Shown piece after piece: positions 40,301-52,226 of a stretch of DNA of 64,000 nt (the first letter of the stretch is position 1; the number at the start of each line of letters is the position of its first letter). The notes beneath the pieces are model-generated. The model did no database searches. It was not told where the DNA came from and saw only the letters and a list, made by a program, of their open reading frames with translations. This DNA comes from Tomocerus qinae. Its lineage: Eukaryota > Arthropoda > Collembola > Entomobryomorpha > Tomoceridae. The stretch spans positions 8,707,501 through 8,771,500 of the forward strand of contig CM034549.1 of assembly GCA_020055645.1 (NCBI GenBank), given 5' to 3'. The position numbers and the translations under genes are program-made.

Positions 40301-43300
40301 GTGGACTGAACGATATGCTTTTTGATTTGGGAAAGTTGGTAGATGATGTTCACAGTTTTGTGTATTGTGATGTGATAGCTACTGCCTTGTCATAAAATCC
40401 ATGTCGAGTCATTCACATGTCATGTTAGGATCACTGAAAAACTCCGTCAACACGTGCAGAAAATGTAGTGTCCATATTGCCAATCTTTCCAGCAAAAAAT
40501 AAAAACTTACCTCAGATAAATATCTTACTATATTTTTCCTAGAATAATCTTACTGTGCTATTTTGAAAATTATATTTCCATTCATATATTGCTAAATTAT
40601 CTAGGAGAATTATTCTACAGGGTCCTTTTAGCCTCAATTTATAGTCAGAAATAATGAACTCAAATTTATAGGGTGAAATAAATTCATAAAAGTCAAATAG
40701 GGTTTAAATTTTATTACATGTTGGAGTTATATTGTTGTATTATAAAACAGGCTATGTAGTAAGTGTGTACATAATGGCAATAAAAGAGTAGTTGGAGAGA
40801 CCAAGAATATCCTTAATGGCAAATGGGCAAAAACCTGAGATTTACCGTTGGTTTTCCTGTTGCTTGCATCAGTACTGTTTAGATAAGGGAATGAGATAAA
40901 AGTAAAGATGGAACTTGGAAGGCAGCTTCTTGGCAGTAGCTATGCAGTTGGACGCTGAACCTGCGTTTACTCTTATCATATGCACATACATTACATCTTC
41001 CCACAAAATACTATATTCAAACACAAGTGTGAGTAATACATGTACACTCGTGTGAAATAATTCTATGTACACTTGAAATGTTTTAATTGCATGGCTACTT
41101 TTAAGAGAATTCAACGTCCGACGAAATCAGATGATGCAGATGGTTAAACGAGTGAAACGCAATAAATCCCTAAAACATTACACACACGAGGGAAATCCCA
41201 TTTAACTATGCGCAGTGTAAAATAATTCAGTTTTAGAAGAGGTCAAAAGCTCTGAGAGAGAAATGGCAATCCAACTCAATGCTTATAAATAGCATTCGAT
41301 CGATTCTAAATGCATTTGCATTGGAAATAAAGTAGACCATGGGAAATTAATTCGTAATTTTATATTTAATTTACTACTTAAACTAGATCCAAAGATAATT
41401 CAAGAGAGTACCAATTTAATGAGTAATTTTTAATTAAAATATCTTGAGAACATATATAGATCGAGTTATACAAGAGTTACAATTGTAGACTTTTAGTTTC
41501 TTCAGCTCTGTACCGTAATAAATTGCTGATAGCGCTAATGAAATAAGTTAATGACATTCCTATTACGTAAAGTAATGCTATAATAATTACGCTACAGTAA
41601 ATTTAATTTCTCCATAGCTATAACTCTACGTATTATTGTATTATGCACATAGAACTTTATCGTTTATGTGTCTGCAGATACGCAGTAGTACATAGTAGCT
41701 GCTAATCTTTTAAGTGTTTCGTCCTTGGTTTATTATGGTTACGACATTGTGTGGTGTAACAACTAAATTAGCACACGAACCTAGTGCCTATACTGCACAA
41801 AATGTAATTCTAGTTCAAAATGTAATTTAGTTCATTAACTTTAATCAAGTGTCAAGATCCGTGGTTTCGACCAAGATGAAAACTCTTGAAATGCATTCGC
41901 CTGAGAGTGAATTGCATTTTAAACTCATTCTCAAGTCTATTGACTTGAAAAGTCAGGATACATAAAAGTGCATGGAAGGAAATTGTCAAGGCACGCTACT
42001 TAAGTTAGCTTTATGCAATTTTCAATCTACACTGAGATTGTTTTACAAGACAAGGAAAAGTACAGTAAATTGAATAAACCAAAACAATGAACTAAAATGT
42101 AGCCAAAAGGCTTATTCACGTCACTCGTACAGCGATTGTATCTAAATATTCATATTTCTACACATTTGGGACTACTTTATATGCATATTGTATAACTATA
42201 GCCAATCTCTATGCAATAAATACAGTTAAATGCCTTAGAAGACTCTAATGTAGTTACTCCTGGCTTGAGAATCCTTTTCCTTGTGCCAATATGCATGCGT
42301 GTGCATTAATCCTCGTTTTGTAGTATGTGGCACTTGTGTCAAGTATGCGTACGAAGCACTTGTTAGTAAAATCTGTAGCTCCAAGTCACATTTAAATGCA
42401 CATGAATTCATTTCACTTGTATTTGAAGTTGTACATCTTCTCCAACCACTCTAAACAAAAACCAAACAAATGAAACTACATTATGCATTTCGACGCTGCA
42501 CGACCAACGAAACTGCATCTAGTAGGCACTAATATTTATTTTGCATAGAAGGTTAGTTTACATGCTTAACACATGCACATACTATTACCACACTTATCAA
42601 CATCATTTATATGTATTTAAAGTGTGTGTAGGAGGAATGAACTAAAACCAACTTGATTCAAAATACATTCGCAAACAAAACAGTGAAACTGGGCTAAGGT
42701 CATTCCCATTCGGTTGGGTGACAATATTTACTACACACAATAATCACCATTCACCAATTGACCTACCCTGTAAATCATCATTAACATTTTCGAGTCTTTA
42801 TCAAAACAAATTAATATATTTGCATTATATAATGTACCAAATTTTAAATGATAATGCCAATTTAAAAATAAATACAAATAAAAATATATTCGCAATTCAA
42901 TTTTAAAGCAGATAGAAAAAGTAAGGAGATAATGTAGTCAATAATTCTAGAATAGTAGAAAGAGGAATATATTATGTGAGCTGAAAATGGCCAGAAGTTG
43001 CATGTAGAAACATGGCATGGCTTTGGTGTGACTAGAATGCGAAAAGTTATCCTTCCAAGAATAGTATAACAAAGGATTCGCAACTTTTCCTTTATTGTGC
43101 AAGTAAAGTCTGAGAAGGTTCCAGTAAAATAATTCTTGGACATGGTAGTGGTTATAAGATTGTGCATGATATATTCTGGTCTGACGTGGTGAGTATGAAT
43201 TACGTACAACGCTACGCTCTATGCTGAGGAATGACGTAAGTGCAAAGAAGTGTTAGTGTTATTCTATAATCTGGAGGCATTTTGGAGAGCAGAGCAGAAT

Positions 43301-45029
43301 GGCAGAGCTCGTGTCTGAAGACTTTTAAATGTTTATAAGTCTTTTGGCTCATTCACCAAATCTAACGTTATAAAGGATAATCCATAGAGAATCCTTCCAT
43401 ATGCTTTCATTGAAGAACAATTTTATTTAAAACTCGTCCGCGTGAGTATTATCCGTTTAGTGTGTATTTGCAAAACTATTTAAGCATAGCACGTTTAAGC
43501 ACCTTGTGCATAGCGGATAATCTGCAGACGTATAGCTAAGCTGACGAAAACCGCAGAAAAAGCATGCAATTCGCATTCCATGCGAAACGGGTGAACTAAA
43601 GGTTAATCCGGAATCCTAACCTTAGGTACCTAAAGAGAAGTGAAGTGAGTTTGGGTTGAGGAGTCGGGGAAGGCGGGCGCGAGCATCGAGGGAATCCGGC
43701 ATGGATAGACTACCCGCTTTTATTCTGTGATGACGACAAACGTGTACAAAATAAAAGTCACTGACGCACGTAAACCCGAATCAACTCGTTCTCCTTTATT
43801 CAGATATAATTTATACCGAGAAAAGGGACAAGACAGACCATGCTAATGGAATAGCTCCAAATATTTATAAATCTACGTAAGAAGACTCCTTAATACAATA
43901 TACTTCCTATATCTTCTCACTATTTATATTGGCGCAGTCTCTTGGCTTGAGTCACAATCCCCTTTTGCCATTTTATCTAGTGGATCAAAAGGAAGGACGA
44001 AGTGCAACTCGTGCCGGTATTTATATATTTGCCTTGGCTTGGACTATTTACTTTATATTCAGTCCGGCAAGTCTCGTATTACGTATACCTTCCACATTAT
44101 CTTATGCTGACATACGCTACACAATTTTGGTTGACATAATGAATTAATTCCCTTGCTGTCTCCTTAAGGTCCTTTTCTTCCTAGACATTGCACTTTGCAT
44201 ACATAAATTACTTGGCAGAAATTGAAATGATAAATACAGCTCTAGATATGTCTTAGACAATAGACATTGAGGTAGCTATGCATAATACATTCACAGGTGC
44301 CCAATCGGTAATTATTACTTTCGCATAATCTTTTCCATTATCGATGCTACACAATACAACCGGGAAAAATAACCTTTGCATAATTAATGCTTTCTGCCTA
44401 AGAACAGGGTAATAAACTTATATCAAACCTTACCATTTGCCAAAAGCCAAATATTTGCAATAAAACCCAATTCCTCAAACTTTTAGAGGAATTTCTTTGA
44501 TCGCATGGAAAATGTAATTACAGAAGGACTATCTAAATTAATTTTGCGGAGACATAATTATAGGTATAGTAATTATTACTGTAGATGGAATTTTTCCTTG
44601 GATAAATATACAATCTGCCTTGATTTGTGTATAAGTGTTTAAAGGAAAGATTTCTTACATTGTAACCTACACCTATTTATATCGAAGAGAACATGCTACG
44701 CAAATTCTCTGTCAGAAGAAGAAAGTTGTAACATTAGTATTACTAAAATACATTTATAAACACTTCGTGTCCTTCTGAACACACAAGTTTGCATTATAAA
44801 GACATGGCTACAAAGATGCGTGTCTATTGAATTGAACTAAAAATAACTTTTATTGCTCAGCAATGTTATCTATCAAAAAGAAGCGTCGTCGGCCAGATCG
44901 GAGCCTAGGTCAAACCACAAGCCAAAATTTCCAAGTACACAATTCGCACGCAAATAGCAACAACTCAGAGCGTACATGAATAAATTCGCAAGTATTTTTG
45001 TTTGTTTACTACAATATGAAGTGCATGGA

Positions 45030-45053
45030 TGACGTCACCGACACCTTATATGG
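45030..45053. promoter_or_regulatory. CRE plus CArG box pair
   Basis: A perfect palindromic CRE (TGACGTCA, 45030-45037) is followed six bases later by a perfect SRF/CArG box (CCTTATATGG, 45044-45053). Paired CREB and SRF sites are typical of stimulus-responsive enhancers and promoters in animals. No gene start is recognised within several kb. Confidence 0.35.
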
Positions 45054-45360
45054 ACACAAGAAAGTGTCAGTTACTACGAATTTCAGTTATTATGTCAACA
45101 CTCTTACTCATTAATACGCAGTACAGACAACGCCACATTTCCGAAACAGAAACCGCATACGTATCACTATAAATGTTAGTATTTGAGTCTATTAACTAAT
45201 TAGTCTTAGTTTACGTCTGTACTCTAATTGCGACATTAACCATTGAATGAATCTTTTCTGCGTACTCAGGATGTTTTTGTGTTTTAATTATCACGTACTA
45301 AAATCATAAGCAAAAGTGTGCTTTGCTTTGATGTCTCAAAAAATCAGCTTTGGTATATTG

Positions 45361-45500
45361 ATTTGTAATTTGGAATAACAAATAAAATTGGAGTAATTAT
45401 TGATGTCAAAAGTAGTCCAATTAATTATTCCTTTCGGCTAAATACAAATTAATTGCAAATCAATGATTTTAAACCGCAATTTGTAATTTGTTAGATAATT
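45361..45500. promoter_or_regulatory. TAAT-rich homeodomain-type motif cluster
   Basis: Dense run of homeodomain-like cores, including GTAATTATTGAT, CCAATTAATTATTCC and ACAAATTAATTGCAAAT, with partly inverted-repeat arrangement (GGAATAA...TTATTCC). In AT-rich DNA some clustering is expected by chance. Confidence 0.25.
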
Positions 45501-46038
45501 TTCTCCAAAAAACGAGAGTTAAAACTTAATCGTTGGGATAATATTTGGCATTTCTTATGTATACGTTATTCGTGCATGTTCGTGTAGGAAATACTTAGAA
45601 TTGACATTGAAACGTGAAAGTGTTTGAGAATATCGCAACATTGTTAAACACCAACCGATGATATTATTTGCTTACGATATCATAAACGTTTGGGCTGGTG
45701 TATATTAATTGTGGAGCATAGAAACGTTTACAGCCGTTAACGGATAGTTCTTCATCCTTGTTCTCTTTAGTTTGAAACAGGTAGCCGTTGGGGAAATAGA
45801 GATAACAATAATAGCACGAAATGAGTCAGCCCACTTTACAAGGAATCATGGAATGAAGCACTAAGGGGATTGCCGATTGGTGACAAAAGCACATTCATTC
45901 TTACTTCAGCCATTCTATCCAGGAAATCCTTCACTAAATTCTGTATGTACTTGTATGTAGTTTAACATTGTAAGTATTATTGCTGTTGTGTAGTAGTACG
46001 TAGTAGCATACGCAAGTTCATACAATACTCTGCATGCG

Positions 46039-46410
46039 TTAGCACTGAATATGAATGAATGTGAAGGAATCTCTCCGTGCACGAAGCACTGAAAGATACA
46101 GATCATGTATATACAACCCAAACCATGTAATGTGCGTCCTAACCAACGGAATAGCTAATCGAAAGGGAAAATTGTCAATAGAGTGGGGATTATGACTAGG
46201 ACAATGTATTCTGTCAAGAACATCGTGTATATATACAGAAGGTGTGATGTTATGCTCTTGGCACACTACACATATCGATAAAGGCTGGCTTTCCAACACA
46301 CGCTTATTGCAGACTCTGCATTTTCCTCCTTCTATATAACCAGAACACCCGCAGCAACGTCTGGATATACTCTCATTACCAAAATGTTTATATACAATTT
46401 TCTGTGCCAT
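46039..46410 (-). CDS. Hypothetical cysteine-rich, possibly zinc-binding protein
   Basis: Single-exon frame of 123 residues from ATG. The N-terminal half holds CCGC, CRVC and CVVC pairs followed by QEH and HCPSH, spaced like a treble-clef or zinc-ribbon module. Segment GGKCRVCNKRVLES loosely recalls the C-terminal tail of CRIPT, but length and the rest differ. The C-terminal half (after about residue 75) has no recognisable feature and may be intron read-through; a gtatat donor-like site lies soon after the last Cys pair. No family is assigned. It is the most protein-like frame in the desert. Confidence 0.35.
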   Translation of the reverse strand: MAQKIVYKHFGNESISRRCCGCSGYIEGGKCRVCNKRVLESQPLSICVVCQEHNITPSVYIHDVLDRIHCPSHNPHSIDNFPFRLAIPLVRTHITWFGLYIHDLYLSVLRARRDSFTFIHIQC

Positions 46411-46909
46411 TAAAAATAAGTTTTTTTTTCGTTTTAACCACTAGAATATTGAAAATAAAAATCAACATGCCATACTTTCGTTATTTATGTGAAAAGAATA
46501 CTCTAAAATATCTGTTTATGTTATATGGGACATTATTTAAATTTTAAATAAGATAAAATAGAATATTTTAGTGTCATTTAACACTGATGTAATTATGTAC
46601 AGTGGAAGCTTTTCTAGTGGGTGGTATTTTGCATGCATTAGTTTGTCAACGGGTACCTACGTCCTACATATCCGATTTTGTAGCATATGGGAGTAGTATA
46701 AGCTACTCGATTGCATTTTGTTAGCATTGGTATTCCTTTCGTTCAACTTTTTGGCATCTCTCCATGGGAGTCTATTGAAGCTGCCCACGCATTTCACTTA
46801 AGTTGAGTTCAGCCACAGCAAGTCTGGTCTCCAGAGAAAGAAGAGTTAAGTTTATCCCAAAGAGAATCACCCGAATGGTAATGCTGTGTGTTCAGAGAGT
46901 ACATTACTA

Positions 46910-46939
46910 CTACTACTACGTATACATACGTAGTAGTAG
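46910..46939. repeat. Perfect 14-bp inverted repeat
   Basis: Arms CTACTACTACGTAT (46910-46923) and its exact complement (46926-46939) are separated by two bases. It is a collision of a TAC run and a GTA run and would form a tight hairpin or cruciform. Confidence 0.85.
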
Positions 46940-49824
46940 AGCAAGTACTATTTATGAACTTGTGTATCTATCTGTGTAAAGGAAAATACAATGAGAAGAT
47001 GTTTACTTGGCATATCACAATATCCCCACACTCGAATTTGTACCTGAATAGTAGTACGTGCTACAAAAACGACTTACTCATTCATAAGCTACTTCTTCAG
47101 TGCGTCATTGTAGTACATTCTGCATTGTGTCTTCTTCATATTTTATGATAATAATAATCCAGTCCTACACAGATTCATGTACTTATACGTAGTATCTATA
47201 CATATACCGCTACTAAGCACATATTTACACTATAATTTTGCAGCTTCACTTTTCAAACTTTGCATTTACATTTGATAGTGTGTGCGTAGGTGTTTTACGT
47301 AAGAACTCCCTTAATGATCCCACTCCTTTGTATCTTTCCCTACTGAACATAAGTCAAAAACTGGAAATATTATGCTAAGCGAGCTTACAAATACAAGACA
47401 AAAGCAACCGCCACTGAATTCATCTTGACGTACCAAACCTAAATCCGTGCCTCCAGAAAAGATTATTTTCCTAGTTATTTTGGGCTTACTTTCTCTCTGA
47501 TCTTTTTCGGATTTACTCCTTTTCATCATTACTTGATTCTATTAGCTTTACTCCCACAACGACAAAGACTAATTAGTTATCATAGTAAATTACAGAGAGA
47601 AAGCTTAGGATTTTCATAATAGAGGTTAGTTGGTTAGAAATAGGAAATTGACCAGGAAATATAAACATCCTGTAGTATTATCAACATTTAGTACACTGGA
47701 ATTTGTGCAGACAGGAATATTGTGGGATTGCTTCCTAATCACCTCCCTAAATGAATTGGTAGACATCATTAATGGATTTTTAATGGCTATGATATTTTCT
47801 GTCTGTACCACTGACCATTTCCACGAAAGTAGGGGAAAATGCATTTCCAAAGAACTTCCTATGAGTAAGGAATCTCTATTCCTCGATTTAACGCGTGGCT
47901 AGACATGTCAGAAAGAATCCTTGTCTTCATGTAGTCAATTCACTGTGTTAGTAACTGCCTAAATCGTGTATACATTCATTCCACCTTAGTTCCCGTACTC
48001 TGCGGTAAGAATATTGGCTATAATACTGAATTTGCAACAAAAATAGACAGAAAATGAAGACAAAAAATCATCGCTTTACGCATTACACCAAACAAGCAAA
48101 TACAAGTTAATTTTCCTACCAATCAAAAGGATACCCATCAGATATATATGGAATCATTAACCTACTATTATAATTCATATTTGGAATTAGCATTTGCATA
48201 AATACGAAATAGCGTTACATTATGAAAATTAGTATTCTAATATTTTTAGTCTCATATCTCATAATATGTAATTCCACGGATTATCCGTTAATATTTAGTC
48301 AACCGCCAAAAAGTCTTAGAATAGGAGTGGACTGAGGTTGGGCTGAGTGTTTATGTAATTGTCTCAGAGCCATCAGAACTGAAGTCTGAAGGTAGGCAAC
48401 GGTCCAGGTGCAATAAATAAATACATACCTTTCTGGATAGTAATTAATGACTGTGGGTTTCCTGTCCTGACTGGAGACCTGTCTTGGCTTCTCCTTTTCC
48501 AGCTCGGGTTCTAGTTAAGTGGTCTACGCAAATGCAAACTTTATGGTGATAGTGGTTATAATGTTGCTTACGTCTGTACTAAAATTCTCTGACTAATACA
48601 AAACGTCACTTGTCTTGGCTCTGGTTCTTAATCCTTTTGTTCAATTTGTGTATCGTCTCGTTTCGTGTCTGACTTAAGCCTATCTCATCAGCCACGCTAC
48701 ATAAAGAATGGGAAATAATCAAATCACTATACATATACTACAGAACAAATAACAGAGTCCAAAGCAAAAGTTGTAAGTAAGTTACACAAAGCTATAATCA
48801 TTAGCTAAAGGTCAGACGATCCAAACACTAACAATAAGCACTTTTCTGTGTATTGTATAACATAGCCGAGTGCATTTTGCATTCCACATTATAGTATAAC
48901 AGAGTTATAGCTCACAACTTATGCACAAAAGAGGAATTTGACGTAACAAATAAAAAGCATGCAAGCCATAAGAACTTCATACAAACAAAACTAAACCATT
49001 TAACGAAGCCAGGTTCAGCCACATAGACAAGTCAAGTTAAATGTCAAGAAGCTAATACCCGGCAAACAATTTCCCAACTCTTTCCAACAAAAGCTGTTGT
49101 ATAACAGTCACAGTATTTGCTTACCATACTCAAGTTTCTATCTCATAATAGCTACCTTTGTTACTATGTCTTTTTCACCGGCTACACGTACCTCCATTTG
49201 AACTTGTCTACTTCACATATTTTACAACTATTACAACTTGTATGTAAACACTTAATCATAATTTATTCATACATATACATAATTATGTTGTTATTAGTAT
49301 TTTACATGCTTGTGTATAATTTTGCACCTAATCATTTAGCTACTACGTCATAACTATAACGTGTAATTAATGTACATGTAATGAATGCGTTATGGAGAAA
49401 ACATTTTCCTAACTTGTCACAAATGTCACAACTGCTACCAATTTGCACTCTTGAAACAACGTCATCATCAAGGCTTGATTACAGCAAAAATACTTTTCAC
49501 TTTGAGAGGGAGCAATGCGTAAACCAAGGATAATATTATTACGTCATCTCAAAAGTTTCAGATTCAACGTACATTTATGGAGACGGAATCCCGTCTATCT
49601 GCTTTAATGATATTATCTAGAAGAAAGTATAAAGGTTCTGGAAAAAAGATTGTGTGTGGTAGGTAGTTACATAACCTGCGAGAGTAAAGACACGATTTCT
49701 ACGTCTAATGGACGTTCGTAAGACGGAATAGTTTTTTATAGTCCATAAGCCGGTATACAGGATTGTTCTTTGTGTACGTATATGTGAAGAGTTGTTGAGC
49801 TAGGGAGAGAAAAGCGGAGTATGA

Positions 49825-50097
49825 ATGCAACTGACTGAACTGACCCTAAAAGTTTTCGCTGACGTCATCAAAATATTTGCACGTTGCCAACAAAGCCAAG
49901 GCAGACGAGTAGTGCGAGTGGGAAGGGAGTGCAAGCCAAAGAGTAGTGCGGTGGTTCAGTTCTTCAACTTGCTTTGTCTCCTCTTCATATGTATGCTTGT
50001 ACTTCTTAGCCGACTATCTGACGTTGGCAATCCCTCAGAAGACGCGTGTCAGCCAAAGGAGAAAAAGAAAGGCAAAGTCACATCACATCTAATCTAG
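49825..50097 (+). CDS. Possible open frame with one membrane segment
   Basis: A 90-residue frame from ATG, with one hydrophobic stretch (FFNLLCLLFICMLVLL) followed by a lysine-rich end. A perfect CRE (49860-49867) lies inside its first codons, which argues that this part is promoter rather than coding. A shorter start within the hydrophobic stretch (about 49996) would leave 34 residues. Composition is richer in G+C than the flanks. No family is recognised. Confidence 0.15.
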   Translation: MQLTELTLKVFADVIKIFARCQQSQGRRVVRVGRECKPKSSAVVQFFNLLCLLFICMLVLLSRLSDVGNPSEDACQPKEKKKGKVTSHLI

Positions 50098-52183
50098 AAG
50101 ACAGCTGGAGCCGATCAGACAGATCTACTCTTATGTGATTTGATTGTCATGTCATGTCCGCAACACTTCCTTATACCACTTATCAAGTATACCTTCCACA
50201 CACTTGAAAGAGATGCTCGTCATAAGACAACCTATGTCTATACTAAAAGTCTCACACAGAACTAGAATCTCCACTGAAATTCAGTCCATAACATACTTAC
50301 ACAAAGAACTATTGCATACAAAGAAACGATCGAATAAATGTATAGAGTAACTCAGTAGTTGAATAAAAGACATTCTCATGTCAATGGGAATCTAAGGTCT
50401 TTGAGCAGTGTGAAAGGATTGTCATTCAACTATTGAACATTTTTATAAATTTTTAATTGAATTCACAATAAATAATTTTTGACTTTATCTAAGCATTTGA
50501 TGCTGTCAATTACATATTTCTGTATGACAGGGGGATAAAATTGTGCAGATTTTTATTCATTTTATATCTAAAAATTTTATCTTGGGGTTAATCACTGAAA
50601 TGTAATAAATTTTTAACTCTTAAAGTTGTTTGGTCATGAGTGTTCCATAGTGTTCAAGCTAGGCCCATTGGACAATCATTGATTTTTATTGAAGAAAATT
50701 TACAGCTGAATAATGAATCTTTGCACGAGTTCTGGTTTAGGATATCTTAGTACGAATCTTCTTGATATGAGTTTCCCTGTTACTATCATAATGCTATCGA
50801 AAACGGAACTCACTGTTATTGTATTACATGTAGAAGAATAGCCTTGACCAAACCTGAATGTAAGTTTGACGGAACTTAGTTGTACGCACATGTCCATACT
50901 TGCGTATGGCACGGTTCATGTAACACAACTTGAATATTCGATTATTTGGTACCAGGAGTAAAAATCGATGCTTAGCAAATGTACATATAATACTTGCTAT
51001 CTTGCAAAGATATAGAAAATATGATCGGATCGCCAAAACTTTGTCTCGCCAAACTTTCCTTTTAGTGCAAGTGTAATAGTTTAGTAATGTTAATACATAT
51101 CATACATAACATGATGTATGTGCTGGTGAATATGCTCTATATCAAATCTTTTTGTCTGAAATACTGAACTAACTGCTTTTATTTTCTCTATTTCAGCTAG
51201 TTTAGCAGTACTATAAAGCACATGTGTAGTGGCCATGCTGCAATACTAATTATCGTTAAATCCACTTAACTTACCAGTTTTTAAACTCATAATGGTATTT
51301 ATATTTTTACGCTGCATTAGCTTAATGATATTCGCATTGTGTAGTATAACCTGCACATGCAAAGGTATCGGTAACTGTGCCTGTAGTTTTGATTTAATGA
51401 TTACATTCTCATATTTTTCTTGTTTTGTAAGTAAAGGAAACGCGTATGAAGGAACGTAATATAGTAATCGTGTGTGTATAGTAAGAGTCTTAATCTTGGC
51501 TATATACTTGGTATCTATATTGCTCTTTTGCTTACTCCTTGTTTTTACGCTTCCAAATTGGCCATTAATGGTGTAGTAAGAGTCTATGGTAGAATCATAC
51601 TTACGATGCGTATGAGTAATAGAGAAATGAAGTGAGGATCCCGTACTATGCGTAATATAATACTAAGTACAGATAAGCAAAACAGTGTATTCAGTGTCGT
51701 GTGCCATGCCATTGAAAACACGTCATCATTTTCATGGAAAACGCAAACGAAGCTTCTTGCTATCGACAAGCCAAACTCTTATAATCTGTATACGAGTTGG
51801 ATAAAGAGGGGCAGAAAATAAACGCAGAGAGGAAATAGAATCCCCGAGTTTCGTTTCGGTTTCGTTCTGGGTAGAGATGAGAAGGGATGGATTCCAGAGT
51901 TGTATGTTAAAATGGTTTGTTTAGTTCAGTGGAGGATGCTAAGGACTAAAGCTCCCAATTGTACAGACTGGGACTGGAGGGAAACCTTGGAGCACACCAC
52001 TCATTCGTACTCTCCATGTGTTTGCGTATATCCACATAGGGAGACAAGGCTAAAGCTACTGGAAGGATAGGAAGAGAGTTTTATGAGTTGAGCGAGTAGA
52101 CACGCAGGGAGCTCAATATACGACGTTTATATAGACTATAGCCAGCCACCACAGTTTCTACTCAAGCATAAAAGTTCCCTTAC

Positions 52184-52226
52184 CTTGAGAGTGAGTTTGA
52201 CCCTGGCATTCACCGCTAAATCTAAC
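52184..52226 (-). CDS. Candidate internal exon, 43 nt, minus strand
   Basis: On the minus strand a strong acceptor (ggttttattctctag) and donor (gtaagg) flank 43 nt that read LDLAVNARVKLTLK in one frame. It lies in the G+C-richer patch at about 51830-52300. No neighbouring exon is recognised and the family is unknown. Confidence 0.2.

Larger units (their letters stand above)
26319..46038. other. Gene-poor desert, first part
   Basis: Almost 20 kb with no recognisable coding gene on either strand. The first 0.8-1.5 kb is probably the PTPA 3'UTR. Contents seen: octamer motifs (ATTTGCAT/ATGCAAAT at 29107, 31173, 32033, 34696, 36540, 37013, 41314 and 42818), a candidate 53-nt exon at 36211, small tandem repeats, a G+C-rich patch at about 43640-43760, and TAAT-rich patches near 44380-44580 and 45360-45500. 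Confidence 0.5.

Noticed and set aside
42862-43209. 115-codon minus-strand open frame
   Set aside because: AT-driven composition with no recognisable domain or splice context.
47626-47902. Overlapping open frames on both strands
   Set aside because: Both are open over the same stretch, the + frame lacks an ATG start, and neither resembles a known protein.
52184-52226. Minus-strand GCGGTGAATGCCA resembles the 3' part of miR-124
   Set aside because: The seed AAGGCAC is absent and no hairpin partner is seen, so the match is taken as coincidence.
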